64,000 bases of DNA from Azomonas tarimensis (GTDB lineage: Bacteria; Pseudomonadota; Gammaproteobacteria; Pseudomonadales; Pseudomonadaceae): positions 9,738 through 73,737 of the forward strand of contig NZ_JBHRXZ010000015.1 in the NCBI RefSeq assembly GCF_042648805.1. Reading direction: 5' to 3'. Numbering within the stretch: the first letter of the stretch is position 1; the number at the start of each line of letters is the position of its first letter. This document shows positions 54,066-63,701 of this stretch, in pieces. The notes beneath the pieces are model-generated. The model ran no database searches and was not told where the DNA came from. It saw nothing but the letters and a program-made list of their open reading frames with translations. Position numbers and translations under genes: made by a program.

Positions 54066-54094
54066 ATCTTACTGAATAGTGCGTTCCCTGGCAA
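54066..54094 (-). promoter_or_regulatory. rplM-rpsI promoter
   Basis: TTGCCA (54089-54094) and TAAGAT (54066-54071) with a 17-base spacer on the minus strand, giving a leader of about 35 nt. Confidence 0.75.
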
Positions 54095-54341
54095 GGCCAA
54101 GGCGGCCGAAATCAGACGCTATCGGGGGCTCGGGTCAGCGCGTCCGCCACGGCAAAGTACGACAGGCTTGGCATCCCCCGTCGATTTTTGGGTCTCGACG
54201 GGCTAGGCATCCCCGACGAAGGAGCGGAATTATGCCGCATGCGCTGGAAATAGCAACCGGCGCGGCAGGTTGCAGCCCGGCCTTTCGCCGGCTCGCCCGG
54301 ACGACTATGGTTGACCTTCCACCGACAAGACAGGAACAGCC
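54095..54341. other. Gene-free spacer with an inverted repeat
   Basis: Divergent spacer between rplM and the aldo/keto reductase. CCCGTCGA (54177-54184) and TCGACGGG (54195-54202) form a perfect 8-bp dyad with a T-rich loop. It lacks a trailing T-run. I see no gene here. Confidence 0.6.
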
Positions 54342-55379
54342 ATGGACCGCCGCCGACTCGGCCGTACCGACCTCGAGGTCAGCGCCCTCTGCCTGGGCAC
54401 CATGACCTGGGGCGAGCAGAACACCCAGGACGAAGCCTTCGCCCAGATCGACCGGGCCCGGGCCGCGGGCGTCAATTTCATCGACACCGCCGAGATGTAC
54501 CCGGTGCCACCCAGGGCCGACACCTACGCCAGCACCGAGCGCTACCTCGGCCACTACTTCAAGGCCCGCGGCGATCGCGCCGACTGGGTGCTGGCCAGCA
54601 AGATCGCCGGACCCGGCAACGGCATCAGCTACATCCGCGACGGCCAGATCAAGTTCAACCGCCAGCACATCCAGGCGGCGGTCGACGCCAGCCTGCAGCG
54701 CCTGCAGACCGACTGGATCGACCTCTACCAGTTGCACTGGCCCGAGCGCAGTACCAACTTCTTCGGCCAGCTCGGCTACAGCCATGGCGAGCAGGACTTC
54801 ACCCCACTCGAGGACACCCTCGAAGCCCTCGACGAGCAGGTTCGCGCCGGCAAGATCCGGCACATCGGTCTGTCCAACGAAACGCCCTGGGGCACCATGA
54901 CCTTCCTCCAGCTGGCCGAGCGCCGCGGCTGGCCCCGCGCCGTGTCGATCCAGAACCCCTACAACCTGCTCAACCGCAGCTTCGAGGTGGGCCTGGCGGA
55001 AATTGCCATGCGCGAGCAGTGCGGTCTGCTGGCCTATTCGCCGCTGGCCTTCGGCATGCTCTCGGGCAAGTACGAACAGGGCGCCCGCCCTGCCAATGCT
55101 CGCATCAGCCTCTACAGCCGCTTCACCCGCTACACCAACCCCCAGAGCGAGTCAGCCTGCTCGCGCTACGTCGCCCTCGCCCGCGAGCACGGCCTCGACC
55201 CGGCGCAGATGGCCCTGGCCTATGTCACCAGCCGGCCCTTCGTGACCAGTAACATCATCGGCGCGACGAGCCTGCCGCAACTCGACAGCAACCTCGCCAG
55301 CGCCGAACTGCGCCTGAGCGACGAGCTGATCCAGGCCATCGATGCCATCCACCGCGAGCAGCCGAACCCGGCACCCTGA
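54342..55379 (+). CDS. NADP(H)-dependent aldo/keto reductase (Tas-like)
   Basis: A 345-residue TIM-barrel reductase like E. coli Tas. The catalytic tetrad is visible: Asp and Tyr in NFIDTAEMYP, Lys in LASKIAG, His in YQLHWPE. The Tas-type insertion NFFGQLGYSHGEQDFTPLED is present. The substrate is unknown. It follows rplM divergently, as in P. aeruginosa. Confidence 0.88.
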   Translation: MDRRRLGRTDLEVSALCLGTMTWGEQNTQDEAFAQIDRARAAGVNFIDTAEMYPVPPRADTYASTERYLGHYFKARGDRADWVLASKIAGPGNGISYIRDGQIKFNRQHIQAAVDASLQRLQTDWIDLYQLHWPERSTNFFGQLGYSHGEQDFTPLEDTLEALDEQVRAGKIRHIGLSNETPWGTMTFLQLAERRGWPRAVSIQNPYNLLNRSFEVGLAEIAMREQCGLLAYSPLAFGMLSGKYEQGARPANARISLYSRFTRYTNPQSESACSRYVALAREHGLDPAQMALAYVTSRPFVTSNIIGATSLPQLDSNLASAELRLSDELIQAIDAIHREQPNPAP

Positions 55380-55537
55380 CGCCTCCTGGCGCGGGGCGGG
55401 CTGCCAGGGCGCCCGCTCCGCGCCTACAATGGCGAGCCGCCAGCGCCTGACCGGAGGACGCCAGGCAACGCAACAAAGGCCGCGCGCAGCCGGTCAAAAC
55501 AGTCACATCGCAAGACCTCGCTCCCGGAGCGTTCTCC

Positions 55538-56221
55538 ATGATCTCAGCCGACCTGCTTTCGCCCTTCAGCACCATGCTTGGCTGGGCGATCTACCTAGTC
55601 GCGCTTGGCTATGCCATCTGCCGCGCACCCTGGGTGGAACTGTTCAGCGACTCCCGTCGACAGCACCTCCTGTTCGGCACCGTCCTCGCACTGTTCGTCC
55701 TTTGGCTGGTACGCCGGGATTTCGCCTCCGGGTTGTCCTTCCACTTCATCGGCATGACCGCCGTGACCCTGCTGTTGGCCTGGCCAATGGCGATCCTCGC
55801 GGCCTTTCTCGCCCAGCTTGGGCTGGTGCTGCTCGGCTATCAGGGGTTGGCCGCGATCGGGCCGAATGGCGTGTTGCTGGTGCTGATCCCGGTGCTGGTC
55901 ACCGAACTCTGCGCGCGCCGCGTAGAGCGCCTGCAACCGCGCAACCTGTTCGTCTACATCTTCTTTTCCGGCTTCTTTCCGGCGGCGCTGGCGACCCTCT
56001 GCATCATCCTCGCCTCGCTCGGCGTGCTGCTGTTCGACGGCCGTTACCCCATGCCGCCCTGGATTCAGGATTTCGCCGGCTACATCTGGCTGGTGATCTT
56101 TCCCGAGGCCTTCATCAACGGCATGGCCATCACCGCGCTGGTGGTGTTCTACCCGGACTGGCTGGAAAGCTTCAACCGCAGCCGCTACCTCTCCGCCCCC
56201 TGGAACGACAAACCGTCGTGA
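55538..56221 (+). CDS. CbiM-like energy-coupling-factor membrane protein
   Basis: A 227-residue protein of about seven hydrophobic segments resembling the substrate-capture (CbiM/ECF) permease family for metal ions. No ECF ATPase or T-component gene is adjacent, so transport by this protein alone is uncertain. Motif-bearing parts include LLVLIPVLVTELCARRVER and WLVIFPEAFINGMAITALV. GGAGCGTTCTCC precedes the ATG. Confidence 0.65.
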   Translation: MISADLLSPFSTMLGWAIYLVALGYAICRAPWVELFSDSRRQHLLFGTVLALFVLWLVRRDFASGLSFHFIGMTAVTLLLAWPMAILAAFLAQLGLVLLGYQGLAAIGPNGVLLVLIPVLVTELCARRVERLQPRNLFVYIFFSGFFPAALATLCIILASLGVLLFDGRYPMPPWIQDFAGYIWLVIFPEAFINGMAITALVVFYPDWLESFNRSRYLSAPWNDKPS

Positions 56222-56267
56222 GGCTCGGGATGCGGGCGGTGGGGATTTTCGTCGGATTCGCAGCCCC

Positions 56268-56361
56268 GTAGGTTGGATTAGCGCAGCGTAATCCAACAAC
56301 AGGGCCAACACCGGCGCCGACCCAGCACGACGTCGGATTACGCTTCGCTAATCCGACCTAC
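56268..56361. repeat. REP doublet (REPIN)
   Basis: Two REP units in inverted orientation: GTAGGTTGGATTAGCGCAGC at 56268 and its near-complement ending CGCTAATCCGACCTAC at 56361, with an unrelated spacer. The same unit makes the tandem array at 57246. Confidence 0.85.
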
Positions 56362-56370
56362 GCCGCCTGG

Positions 56371-56565
56371 CTAATGCCGACGCGGAGGCATGTCTTCGGA
56401 AAATACCTCGTCGGTCAACTCGTCGCCGGGGATGGCGTGCGCTTCGGCTGCCCAGGCGCCAAGGTCAATCAGCTTGCAGCGCGACGAACAGAACGGTCGA
56501 TCCGGGCTTTGCGGCCCCCACTCCACCGGCGCGCCGCAGGTTGGGCATTCGATGGTCGCACTCAT
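56371..56565 (-). CDS. yacG: DNA gyrase inhibitor YacG
   Basis: A 64-residue zinc protein that in E. coli binds GyrB and blocks DNA binding. Zinc ligands are in CPTCGAPV and CSSRCKLIDLGAW; the acidic tail follows. The start overlaps the coaE stop by four bases. Confidence 0.93.
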   Translation of the reverse strand: MSATIECPTCGAPVEWGPQSPDRPFCSSRCKLIDLGAWAAEAHAIPGDELTDEVFSEDMPPRRH

Positions 56566-57170
56566 GACGGGTCTCCTCGCAGGGTCAGATAAAAACGATG
56601 CAGGCGCTCGACCTCCTGCTGCAGCCAGGCCAGGTCCCGGTCGTTCATCAGGACATCATCGGCATGCTTCAGCCGCTCTTCGCGTCGGGCCTGGATCTGC
56701 ATGATCGCCCGCACCTGCTCCTCGCTGGCCGAGTCGCGCGCCACCGTGCGCAGCAACTGCATCTCCTCGGGCACATCCACCACCAGCACGCGTTGGACCC
56801 TTTGGTATTGCCCCGACTCCACCAGAAGCGGCGACACCAGGATCGCATAGGGCGACTCGGCCAGCGCCAGCTCGCGATCGATCTCCTGACGAATGAGCGG
56901 GTGCAGCAAGGCCTCCAGCCACTGGCGCTGCGCCGGCTGCTCGAAGATGTGCGCCCGCAGCGCGCTGCGGTCCAATTCACCGCCCGGCAGCAGCACATCC
57001 GCACCGAAATGCTCGGCGAGCCGGGCAAGCGCCGGCCGCCCCGGCTCCACCACCCAGCGCGCCGCCTGGTCAGCATCCACCACATGCACGCCCAGCGCCG
57101 CGAAATGCGCCGCCGCCGCGCTCTTGCCGCTGCCGATGCCGCCGGTCAGCCCGAGAATCCAAGGTTTCAA
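56562..57170 (-). CDS. coaE: Dephospho-CoA kinase
   Basis: Last step of coenzyme A synthesis. Its 202 residues start MKPWILGLTGGIGSGKSAAA (P-loop), followed by DADQAARWVVEPG and SPLLVESGQY. It lies downstream of the pil genes, but separated from pilD by the 0.7-kb REPIN array. Confidence 0.96.
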   Translation of the reverse strand: MKPWILGLTGGIGSGKSAAAAHFAALGVHVVDADQAARWVVEPGRPALARLAEHFGADVLLPGGELDRSALRAHIFEQPAQRQWLEALLHPLIRQEIDRELALAESPYAILVSPLLVESGQYQRVQRVLVVDVPEEMQLLRTVARDSASEEQVRAIMQIQARREERLKHADDVLMNDRDLAWLQQEVERLHRFYLTLRGDPS

Positions 57171-57245
57171 CGCAAACCGTCCTCAGCCAGGTTCAGGCGC
57201 GCAGTAGTAGCGGTTTGCGGGGGAACACGCAAGGTGGATAAATCC

Positions 57246-57905
57246 GTAGGTTGGATTAGCGCAGCGTAATCCAACAAGGCAACAACGCCGAACACTGCGC
57301 AATGCAACGTCGGATTACGCTTCGCTAATCCGACCTACGGCGGTGTTGGCCCAGGGCGCCCACATAACAGCCCGACACCCGGTTTTTGTAGGTTGGATTA
57401 GCGCAGCGTAATCCAACAAGGCAACAACGCCGAATCCTGCGCAATGCAACGTCGGATTACGCTTCGCTAATCCGACCTACGGCGGTGTTGGCCCAGGGCG
57501 CCCACATAACAGCCCGACACCCTGTTTTTGTAGGTTGGATTAGCGCAGCGTAATCCAACAAGGCAACAACGCCGAACACTGCGCAATGCAACGTCGGATT
57601 ACGCTTCGCTAATCCGACCTACGGCGGTGTTGGCCCAGGGCGCCCACACAACAGCCCCGGCACCCGGTTTTTGTAGGTTGGATTAGCGCAGCAATCCAAC
57701 AAGGCAACAACGCCGAACACTGCGCAATGCAACGTCGGATTACGCTTCGCTAATCCGACCTACGGCGGTGTTGGCCCAGGGCGCCCACATAACAGCCCGA
57801 CACCCTGTTTTTGTAGGTTGGATTAGCGCAGCGTAATCCAACAAGGCAACAACGCCGAACACTGCGCAATGCAACGTCGGATTACGCTTCGCTAATCCGA
57901 CCTAG
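57246..57905. repeat. Five-copy tandem REPIN array
   Basis: Five copies begin at 57246, 57388, 57530, 57673 and 57813, a period of 140-143 bases. Each copy has a REP (GTAGGTTGGATTAGCGCAGC...), an inverted REP ending at GACCTA, and a fixed linker (GGCGGTGTTGGCCCAGGGCG...) ending in a T-run. The linker end alternates CCCGG/CCCTG between copies. Copy 4 has lost 3 bases in the REP and copy 5 lacks the linker. It fills most of the 762-base coaE-pilD gap, which has no gene. Confidence 0.95.
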
Positions 57906-57932
57906 GGGCCGGGGGTTTCGAATGACCCCGCC

Positions 57933-58802
57933 CTAGAACCCCGCAAACCGCATATACCGACTGGTGATCTCTTCACCCCAGAGCAGGGCAATCCAGCCGG
58001 CGATGGCGAGATAAGGGCCGAAGGGGATGGCGGTGCCGCTTTCGGCGTTGCGCAGGCGCAGCATGATGCTGCCCAGCACCGCGCCCACCACCGACGACAA
58101 GAGGATGGTCAGCGGCAGCACCTGCCAGCCGCCCCAGGCACCGAGCATCGCCAGCAGCTTGAAATCCCCGTAGCCCATGCCCTCCTTGCCTGTCACCAGC
58201 TTGAACAGCCAGTACACCGACCACAGGCTGAGATACCCCAGCACCGCGCCCCACAGCGCATCGGGCAGCGAGGCGAACAGGCCAAGGCTGTTGAGGATCA
58301 GCCCCAGCCACAGCAGCGGCAGCACCAGCGCATCGGGCAGCAGCTGGTGGTCCACGTCGATCATGCTCATCGCCAGCAGGCCCCAGGTCAGCACCAGCAT
58401 GGCGCCGGCCTCCCAGCCAATGCCGAAATGCCAGGCCACATAGGCCGAGAGCAACCCGCAGCCCAGCTCCACCAGCGGATAACGCTTGCTGATCGGCGCC
58501 GCGCAGGCTGAGCACTTGCCGCGCAGGAACAGCCAGCTCAGTACCGGGATGTTCTCCCAGGGTCGAATCCGGCGTTCGCAATGCGGGCAGTGCGAATCCG
58601 GCAACATCAGGTTGAACACGGGCTGCTCCGGCTCGGCCGGCAACTCGAGAAACTCCCGCGCCTGCAGCCGCCAGTCCCGCTGCATCATCACCGGCAAGCG
58701 GTGGATCACCACGTTGAGAAAGCTGCCGATCAGCAACCCCAGCACCAGGGCACAGAAAACAAAGGCCAGCACATGGCTGGCCAGGTAATCGAGCAAGGCC
58801 AT
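57933..58802 (-). CDS. pilD: Prepilin peptidase/N-methyltransferase PilD
   Basis: Inner-membrane aspartic protease that cleaves and methylates type IV prepilins and type II secretion pseudopilins. It has 289 residues with two zinc CxxC pairs (CPHCERR, CSACAAP) and catalytic Asp residues in DVDHQLLPD and GYGDFKLL. It lies 3 bases after pilC. Confidence 0.96.
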   Translation of the reverse strand: MALLDYLASHVLAFVFCALVLGLLIGSFLNVVIHRLPVMMQRDWRLQAREFLELPAEPEQPVFNLMLPDSHCPHCERRIRPWENIPVLSWLFLRGKCSACAAPISKRYPLVELGCGLLSAYVAWHFGIGWEAGAMLVLTWGLLAMSMIDVDHQLLPDALVLPLLWLGLILNSLGLFASLPDALWGAVLGYLSLWSVYWLFKLVTGKEGMGYGDFKLLAMLGAWGGWQVLPLTILLSSVVGAVLGSIMLRLRNAESGTAIPFGPYLAIAGWIALLWGEEITSRYMRFAGF

Positions 58803-58805
58803 AGG

Positions 58806-60023
58806 CTAAACCACGGCACCCAGCTGGAAGATCGGCAGGTACATGGCGATGATCAGGCCGCCCACCAGCACCCCGAGCACCGCCATGATCATCGGCTCCA
58901 TCAGGCTGGTGAGGCTGTCCACCATGTTGTCCACCTCGTCTTCGTAGAAAGTCGCCACCTTGCTCAGCATCTCGTCCAGCGAGCCGGACTCCTCGCCGAT
59001 GGAGGTCATCTGCACGGCCAGGGTCGGGAAAGTACCCGTGGTGCGCATGGAGAAGTTCAATTGGGTCCCGCTGGTCACATCCGCCTTCACCTTGTTGGTG
59101 GCATTGCGGAACACCACGTTGCCGGTCGCCCCGGCCACCGAGTCCAGCGCATCCACCAGCGGCACGCCGGCGGCGAAGGTGGTCGACAGCGTCCGCGCAA
59201 AGCGCGCCACCGCCGACTTGTAGAGAATCTCGCCAACGATGGGCAACTTCAGCAAGGCGCGGTCATAGGCATCGCGAAACTTTGCCGAGCGCTTGTGCGC
59301 CTGGCCAAAGGCGTAGCCGAAGGCGGCGAAGCCCAGCAGAATGACTAGCCACCATTTCTGCATGGCCTCCGACAAACCGATCACGAAAAGCGTAAAGGCT
59401 GGCAGCTCCGCGCCGAAGTTAGCGAACACGTCCTGGAACTGCGGCACCACCTTCAGCAGCAGGATGGCCGACACGATCACCGCCACCACCACCACCGCGA
59501 TGGGATAGTTCATTGCCTTCTTGATCTTGGCCTTCAGCGCCTCGGTCTTTTCCTTGTAGGTGGCCACCCGGTCCAGCAGGGTTTCCAGCGCACCGGCCTG
59601 CTCGCCGGACTCCACCAGGTTGCAGTAGAGGTCGTCGAAGTACTGGGGGTGCTTGCGCAGCGCGGAGGCGAAATTGGTGCCCGCCGCCACATCCTGCTTG
59701 ATCTGGTCCACCAGGGTGCGCATTTTGGGGTTCTCCACCCCCTCGGCGATGATGTCGAAGGACTGCAGCAGCGGCACCCCTGCCTTCATCATGGTCGCCA
59801 TCTGCCGGGTGAACAGGGCGATATCCATGGGCTTGATCTTCTTGCCGGCGCCGAACAGCGAAGCGGCCTTCTTGCGCACCTTTTTCGGATTGATGCCCTG
59901 CTTGCGCAACTGTGCCTTGACCAGCGCAATGGACGCGCCGCTGAGCTCGCCCTTGACCGTGCCGCCCTTGCGATCGGTGCCTTCCCAGGTAAACGTACTG
60001 GTTTTGACTGCTTTCTGCGCCAT
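58806..60023 (-). CDS. pilC: Type IV pilus platform protein PilC
   Basis: Inner-membrane platform on which PilB and PilT act. It has 405 residues with two T2SSF domains (DIALFTRQMATMMKAGVPLL and VARFARTLSTTFAAGVPLVD) and membrane segments near the domain ends. ATG 60023 has AAGGA upstream; a TTG two codons earlier is possible. It starts 2 bases after the pilB stop. Confidence 0.95.
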   Translation of the reverse strand: MAQKAVKTSTFTWEGTDRKGGTVKGELSGASIALVKAQLRKQGINPKKVRKKAASLFGAGKKIKPMDIALFTRQMATMMKAGVPLLQSFDIIAEGVENPKMRTLVDQIKQDVAAGTNFASALRKHPQYFDDLYCNLVESGEQAGALETLLDRVATYKEKTEALKAKIKKAMNYPIAVVVVAVIVSAILLLKVVPQFQDVFANFGAELPAFTLFVIGLSEAMQKWWLVILLGFAAFGYAFGQAHKRSAKFRDAYDRALLKLPIVGEILYKSAVARFARTLSTTFAAGVPLVDALDSVAGATGNVVFRNATNKVKADVTSGTQLNFSMRTTGTFPTLAVQMTSIGEESGSLDEMLSKVATFYEDEVDNMVDSLTSLMEPMIMAVLGVLVGGLIIAMYLPIFQLGAVV

Positions 60024-60025
60024 GC

Positions 60026-61726
<1,701 letters not shown>

Positions 61727-61751
61727 GATTAATGCTCCTGCGATGCGCGGG

Positions 61752-61780
61752 GTTATAGCGCAACCAGGACCTGGCGCCAA
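61752..61780 (-). promoter_or_regulatory. pilBCD promoter
   Basis: TTGGCG (61775-61780) and TATAAC (61752-61757) with a 17-base spacer, a sigma-70-type promoter distinct from the sigma-54 promoter of pilA. Between this and pilA (61781-62005) there is no gene, only AT-rich DNA next to pilA. Confidence 0.65.
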
Positions 61781-62005
61781 TGGGAAAAGCCTGGTGACAA
61801 ATTTCGTCAGTTTGGGCGCAGGGTTGCCAGTGCCGGGTTAAGCCCTATGACTCGCTTGGGACCAAGCCCTGGCCGAAGCCGTGAACCCCATCACAGCCCT
61901 ATTCAGCCCGGTCCGCCCCAAAAAGCCCTACAAGCCTTGTGGCGTCTGGCCTTGCCCAAGCCGACCCGCCCGCCATGAAAAAATTCAAAATACTTTGAAC
62001 TTTTC

Positions 62006-62021
62006 TGGCACGCCACCTGCT
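62006..62021 (+). promoter_or_regulatory. Sigma-54 promoter of pilA
   Basis: TGGCACG (62006-62012), four bases, then CTGCT (62017-62021): a match to the TGGCACG-N4-TTGCT consensus with one mismatch. In pseudomonads pilA needs RpoN and the PilSR two-component system. AT-rich DNA upstream could hold PilR sites. The leader is about 30 nt. Confidence 0.88.
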
Positions 62022-62065
62022 TCATGGGATACAGGCTCTAGCCTGCCATCCATCAAGGAGAATAT

Positions 62066-62488
62066 ATGAAGGGTCAAAAGGGTTTTACGCTGATTGAATT
62101 GATGATCGTGGTTGCGATCATTGGGATTTTGGCTGCAATTGCGCTGCCTGCTTATCAAACTTATACTGCCAAGGCGCGTTTTAGTGAGGTCGTACAGGCC
62201 ACGCAACCTTTCAAAATGGCTGTGGAGCTGTGCTTCGCGGAGCAAGGCGCCCTCGCTAACTGCGCAACCCCTGGCACTAACGGCATTCCCCCCAATACCA
62301 CTGCCGCAGCAGGGTTTGTGGCCAGCGTAGCAACTGGCGCTAACGGCGCAATTACCGCAACTGCAGTCTCTACTAGCGGCCTCGCTGGTCAAGATTACAT
62401 CCTGACGCCTACGGTAGCCACAGCTGGTTCGGCCAACTCACTAAGTTGGGCCAAAACGGGCACATGTATTGCCGCAGCTCTCTGCTAG
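62066..62488 (+). CDS. pilA: Type IV major pilin PilA
   Basis: Subunit of the type IV pilus. It has 140 residues: leader MKGQKG cut by PilD before FTLIELMIVVAIIGILAAIA, the mature N-terminal helix with Glu5, then a variable globular domain. The C-terminal pair of cysteines (GTCIAAALC) forms the usual disulfide loop; another pair (CFAEQGALANC) is internal. The sequence from about residue 40 is richer in A/T and Ala/Thr codons than its neighbours. AAGGAG lies 7 bases before the ATG. Confidence 0.95.
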   Translation: MKGQKGFTLIELMIVVAIIGILAAIALPAYQTYTAKARFSEVVQATQPFKMAVELCFAEQGALANCATPGTNGIPPNTTAAAGFVASVATGANGAITATAVSTSGLAGQDYILTPTVATAGSANSLSWAKTGTCIAAALC

Positions 62489-62534
62489 AGTTAATTGGAG
62501 AGTTAATTGAGTTAATTGGGGACAGACCCCAATT
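62489..62534. repeat. Stuttered GGGGACAGACCCC palindrome, copy 1
   Basis: The perfect palindrome (arms AATTGGGG and CCCCAATT around ACAGA) at 62514-62534 is preceded by tandem copies of GAGTTAATTG that start at the base after the pilA stop. Confidence 0.85.
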
Positions 62535-62555
62535 AGTCTAGCCTGACCGCTCTAC

Positions 62556-62582
62556 ACAACGCCCTGCCTCGCGGGGCGTTGT
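62556..62582 (+). terminator. Probable pilA terminator
   Basis: CAACGCCC (62557-62564) pairs with GGGCGTTG (62574-62581), followed by TTGTTT. It lies beyond the palindrome, so the pilA transcript probably includes copy 1. Confidence 0.75.
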
Positions 62583-62625
62583 TGTTTCCACCTTCTTCCC
62601 AGCCCCCGCCACTCTCCAGCTAGCG

Positions 62626-62687
62626 GAATCGGGAGTAATCGGGAGGAATAATTGGAATCGGAGGAATAATTGGGACAGACCCCAATT
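62626..62687. repeat. Stuttered palindrome, copy 2
   Basis: A slightly shortened palindrome (AATTGGG, ACAGA, CCCCAATT) at 62668-62687. To its left, GGAATCGGGAG and GAGGAATAATTGG-type units are repeated imperfectly from about 62626. Confidence 0.75.
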
Positions 62688-62691
62688 GGAG

Positions 62692-62760
62692 GCTAATCGG
62701 GCTAATCGGGCTAATCGGGCTAATCGGGCTAATCGGGCTAATCGGGGACAGACCCCAATT
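62692..62760. repeat. Six copies of a 9-base repeat plus palindrome, copy 3
   Basis: GCTAATCGG is repeated six times without change at 62692-62745 and runs directly into GGGACAGACCCCAATT (62743-62760). The left flank thus matches the stuttered flanks of copies 1 and 2. Confidence 0.9.
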
Positions 62761-62774
62761 TCCGACCAGCACCT

Positions 62775-62940
62775 TTAGCCGTGGTGCTGAAGGTACTCGC
62801 TCAGCGCCTTCCGGGTGAGGTCGTTCAGGCTCATGCGATGCCGATTGGCCGCCACACTTGCCGCCAGGTGCAGATCGTGACCGACCCGCACATTGAACGA
62901 GCCCTTGCAGGGAACCTCCGGCTCCGCCCCCTGCGCTAGA
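62775..62940 (-). pseudogene. HicB-family antitoxin, C-terminal fragment
   Basis: About 55 codons remain, with GAEPEVPCKGSFNVRVGHDL and HRMSLNDLTRKALSEYL, then a stop at 62775. This is the C-terminal part of a HicB-type antitoxin (ribbon-helix-helix or Arc-like end). No start, no N-terminal RNase-H-like half and no hicA toxin are present. The frame is cut at about 62940, where copy 4 of the palindrome begins, which suggests insertion or recombination there. Confidence 0.7.
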
Positions 62941-62950
62941 CAGGGGAGTT

Positions 62951-62971
62951 AATTGGGGACAGACCCCAATT
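62951..62971. repeat. GGGGACAGACCCC palindrome, copy 4
   Basis: A perfect copy, arms AATTGGGG and CCCCAATT around ACAGA, between the hicB fragment and higA. Confidence 0.9.
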
Positions 62972-62997
62972 AGTCATAAGCAATGCGAGCTTCTTGG

Positions 62998-63309
62998 TCA
63001 GGCCGCGTGGTGCCGAATGCTCCGGTAATCCCCATGCCGGCGGGCCTCTTCCAGGTCATAGGCGGCCTGCAAAGCCAGCCAGTACCCCTCACTCGTCCCA
63101 AAGAAGCGGGATAGCCGCAGGTCAGTGTCAGCGGTGATCGAGCGCGACCCTCGCACGATCTCGCCAATGCGCGTCGCGGGCACACCGAGGCGGGTCGCAA
63201 CCGCATTCTTGGTCAGCCCCATGGGCTCGATGAAATCCTCCAGCAGGATCTCGCCCGGGTGAATGTTGGGCAACCGCTCTGCAGTTGTCTCTGGGTCAAG
63301 CAACGCCAT
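62998..63309 (-). CDS. higA: HigA-family antitoxin
   Basis: A 103-residue antitoxin and repressor. The XRE-type helix-turn-helix starts NIHPGEILLEDFIEPMGLTK and continues with VPATRIGEIVRGSRSITAD. It should neutralise HigB and bind the palindromic operator upstream of higB. ATG 63309 has AGGAG 6 bases before it; earlier in-frame ATGs are too close to that site. It lies 13 bases after higB. Confidence 0.9.
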   Translation of the reverse strand: MALLDPETTAERLPNIHPGEILLEDFIEPMGLTKNAVATRLGVPATRIGEIVRGSRSITADTDLRLSRFFGTSEGYWLALQAAYDLEEARRHGDYRSIRHHAA

Positions 63310-63322
63310 GCTCATCTCCTCA

Positions 63323-63604
63323 TCAGTGGTAATCGACGATTTCGACGTCGTACGCATCACCATCTAGCCAGCAAAAGCAGATCCGCCATTGATCGTTGAT
63401 CCGAATACTATGCTGGCCGTCCCGGTCACCGCTCAGGGCCTCCAGGCGGTTGCCCGGAGGGATGCGTAGATCCTCCAACACTCTCGCCGCCATCAACTGC
63501 CGGAGCTTGCGCAGCGCGACACGCTGCATGTCCTGAGGTAGCTTCCTGGCCACGAGGCCATTTCCCAAGGCCTCCGTCTGCCTATCCTTGTAACTCTTGA
63601 TCAC
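63323..63604 (-). CDS. higB: HigB/RelE-family toxin
   Basis: A 93-residue ribosome-dependent mRNA interferase. Starts MIKSYKDRQTEALGNG; the family core PPGNRLEALSGDRDGQHSI and the active-site end INDQWRICFCW are present. The toxin gene precedes the antitoxin, as usual for higBA. The pair looks intact. No clear Shine-Dalgarno is visible at 63604. Confidence 0.9.
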   Translation of the reverse strand: MIKSYKDRQTEALGNGLVARKLPQDMQRVALRKLRQLMAARVLEDLRIPPGNRLEALSGDRDGQHSIRINDQWRICFCWLDGDAYDVEIVDYH

Positions 63605-63655
63605 TGGTCCGTTGGACTGCCTGATCAGTTTTGATCAATCTACCGCCGCGCATCA

Positions 63656-63674
63656 TATAACGCAACACGTTATA
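63656..63674 (-). promoter_or_regulatory. higBA operator palindrome
   Basis: TATAACG, five bases, CGTTATA: a perfect 7-bp dyad about 50 bases upstream of higB, in an AT-rich patch that also offers -10-like hexamers. It is a likely HigA/HigBA binding site. Confidence 0.7.
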
Positions 63675-63701
63675 CGAGCGCCGTTTTCCTGGGTTGATCA
63701 G

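Noticed and set aside
57246..57905. Possible CRISPR array between coaE and pilD
   Set aside because: The whole 142-base unit is repeated, including the linker; there are no unique spacers and no cas genes.
62692..62745. Six 9-base repeats as CRISPR or iterons of an origin
   Set aside because: Units are contiguous without spacers, and there is no replication gene or DnaA box nearby; the position next to the palindrome explains them better.
62489..62997. tRNA gene downstream of pilA, as in P. aeruginosa
   Set aside because: No cloverleaf or T-loop GTTCGA-type sequence is visible in this stretch.
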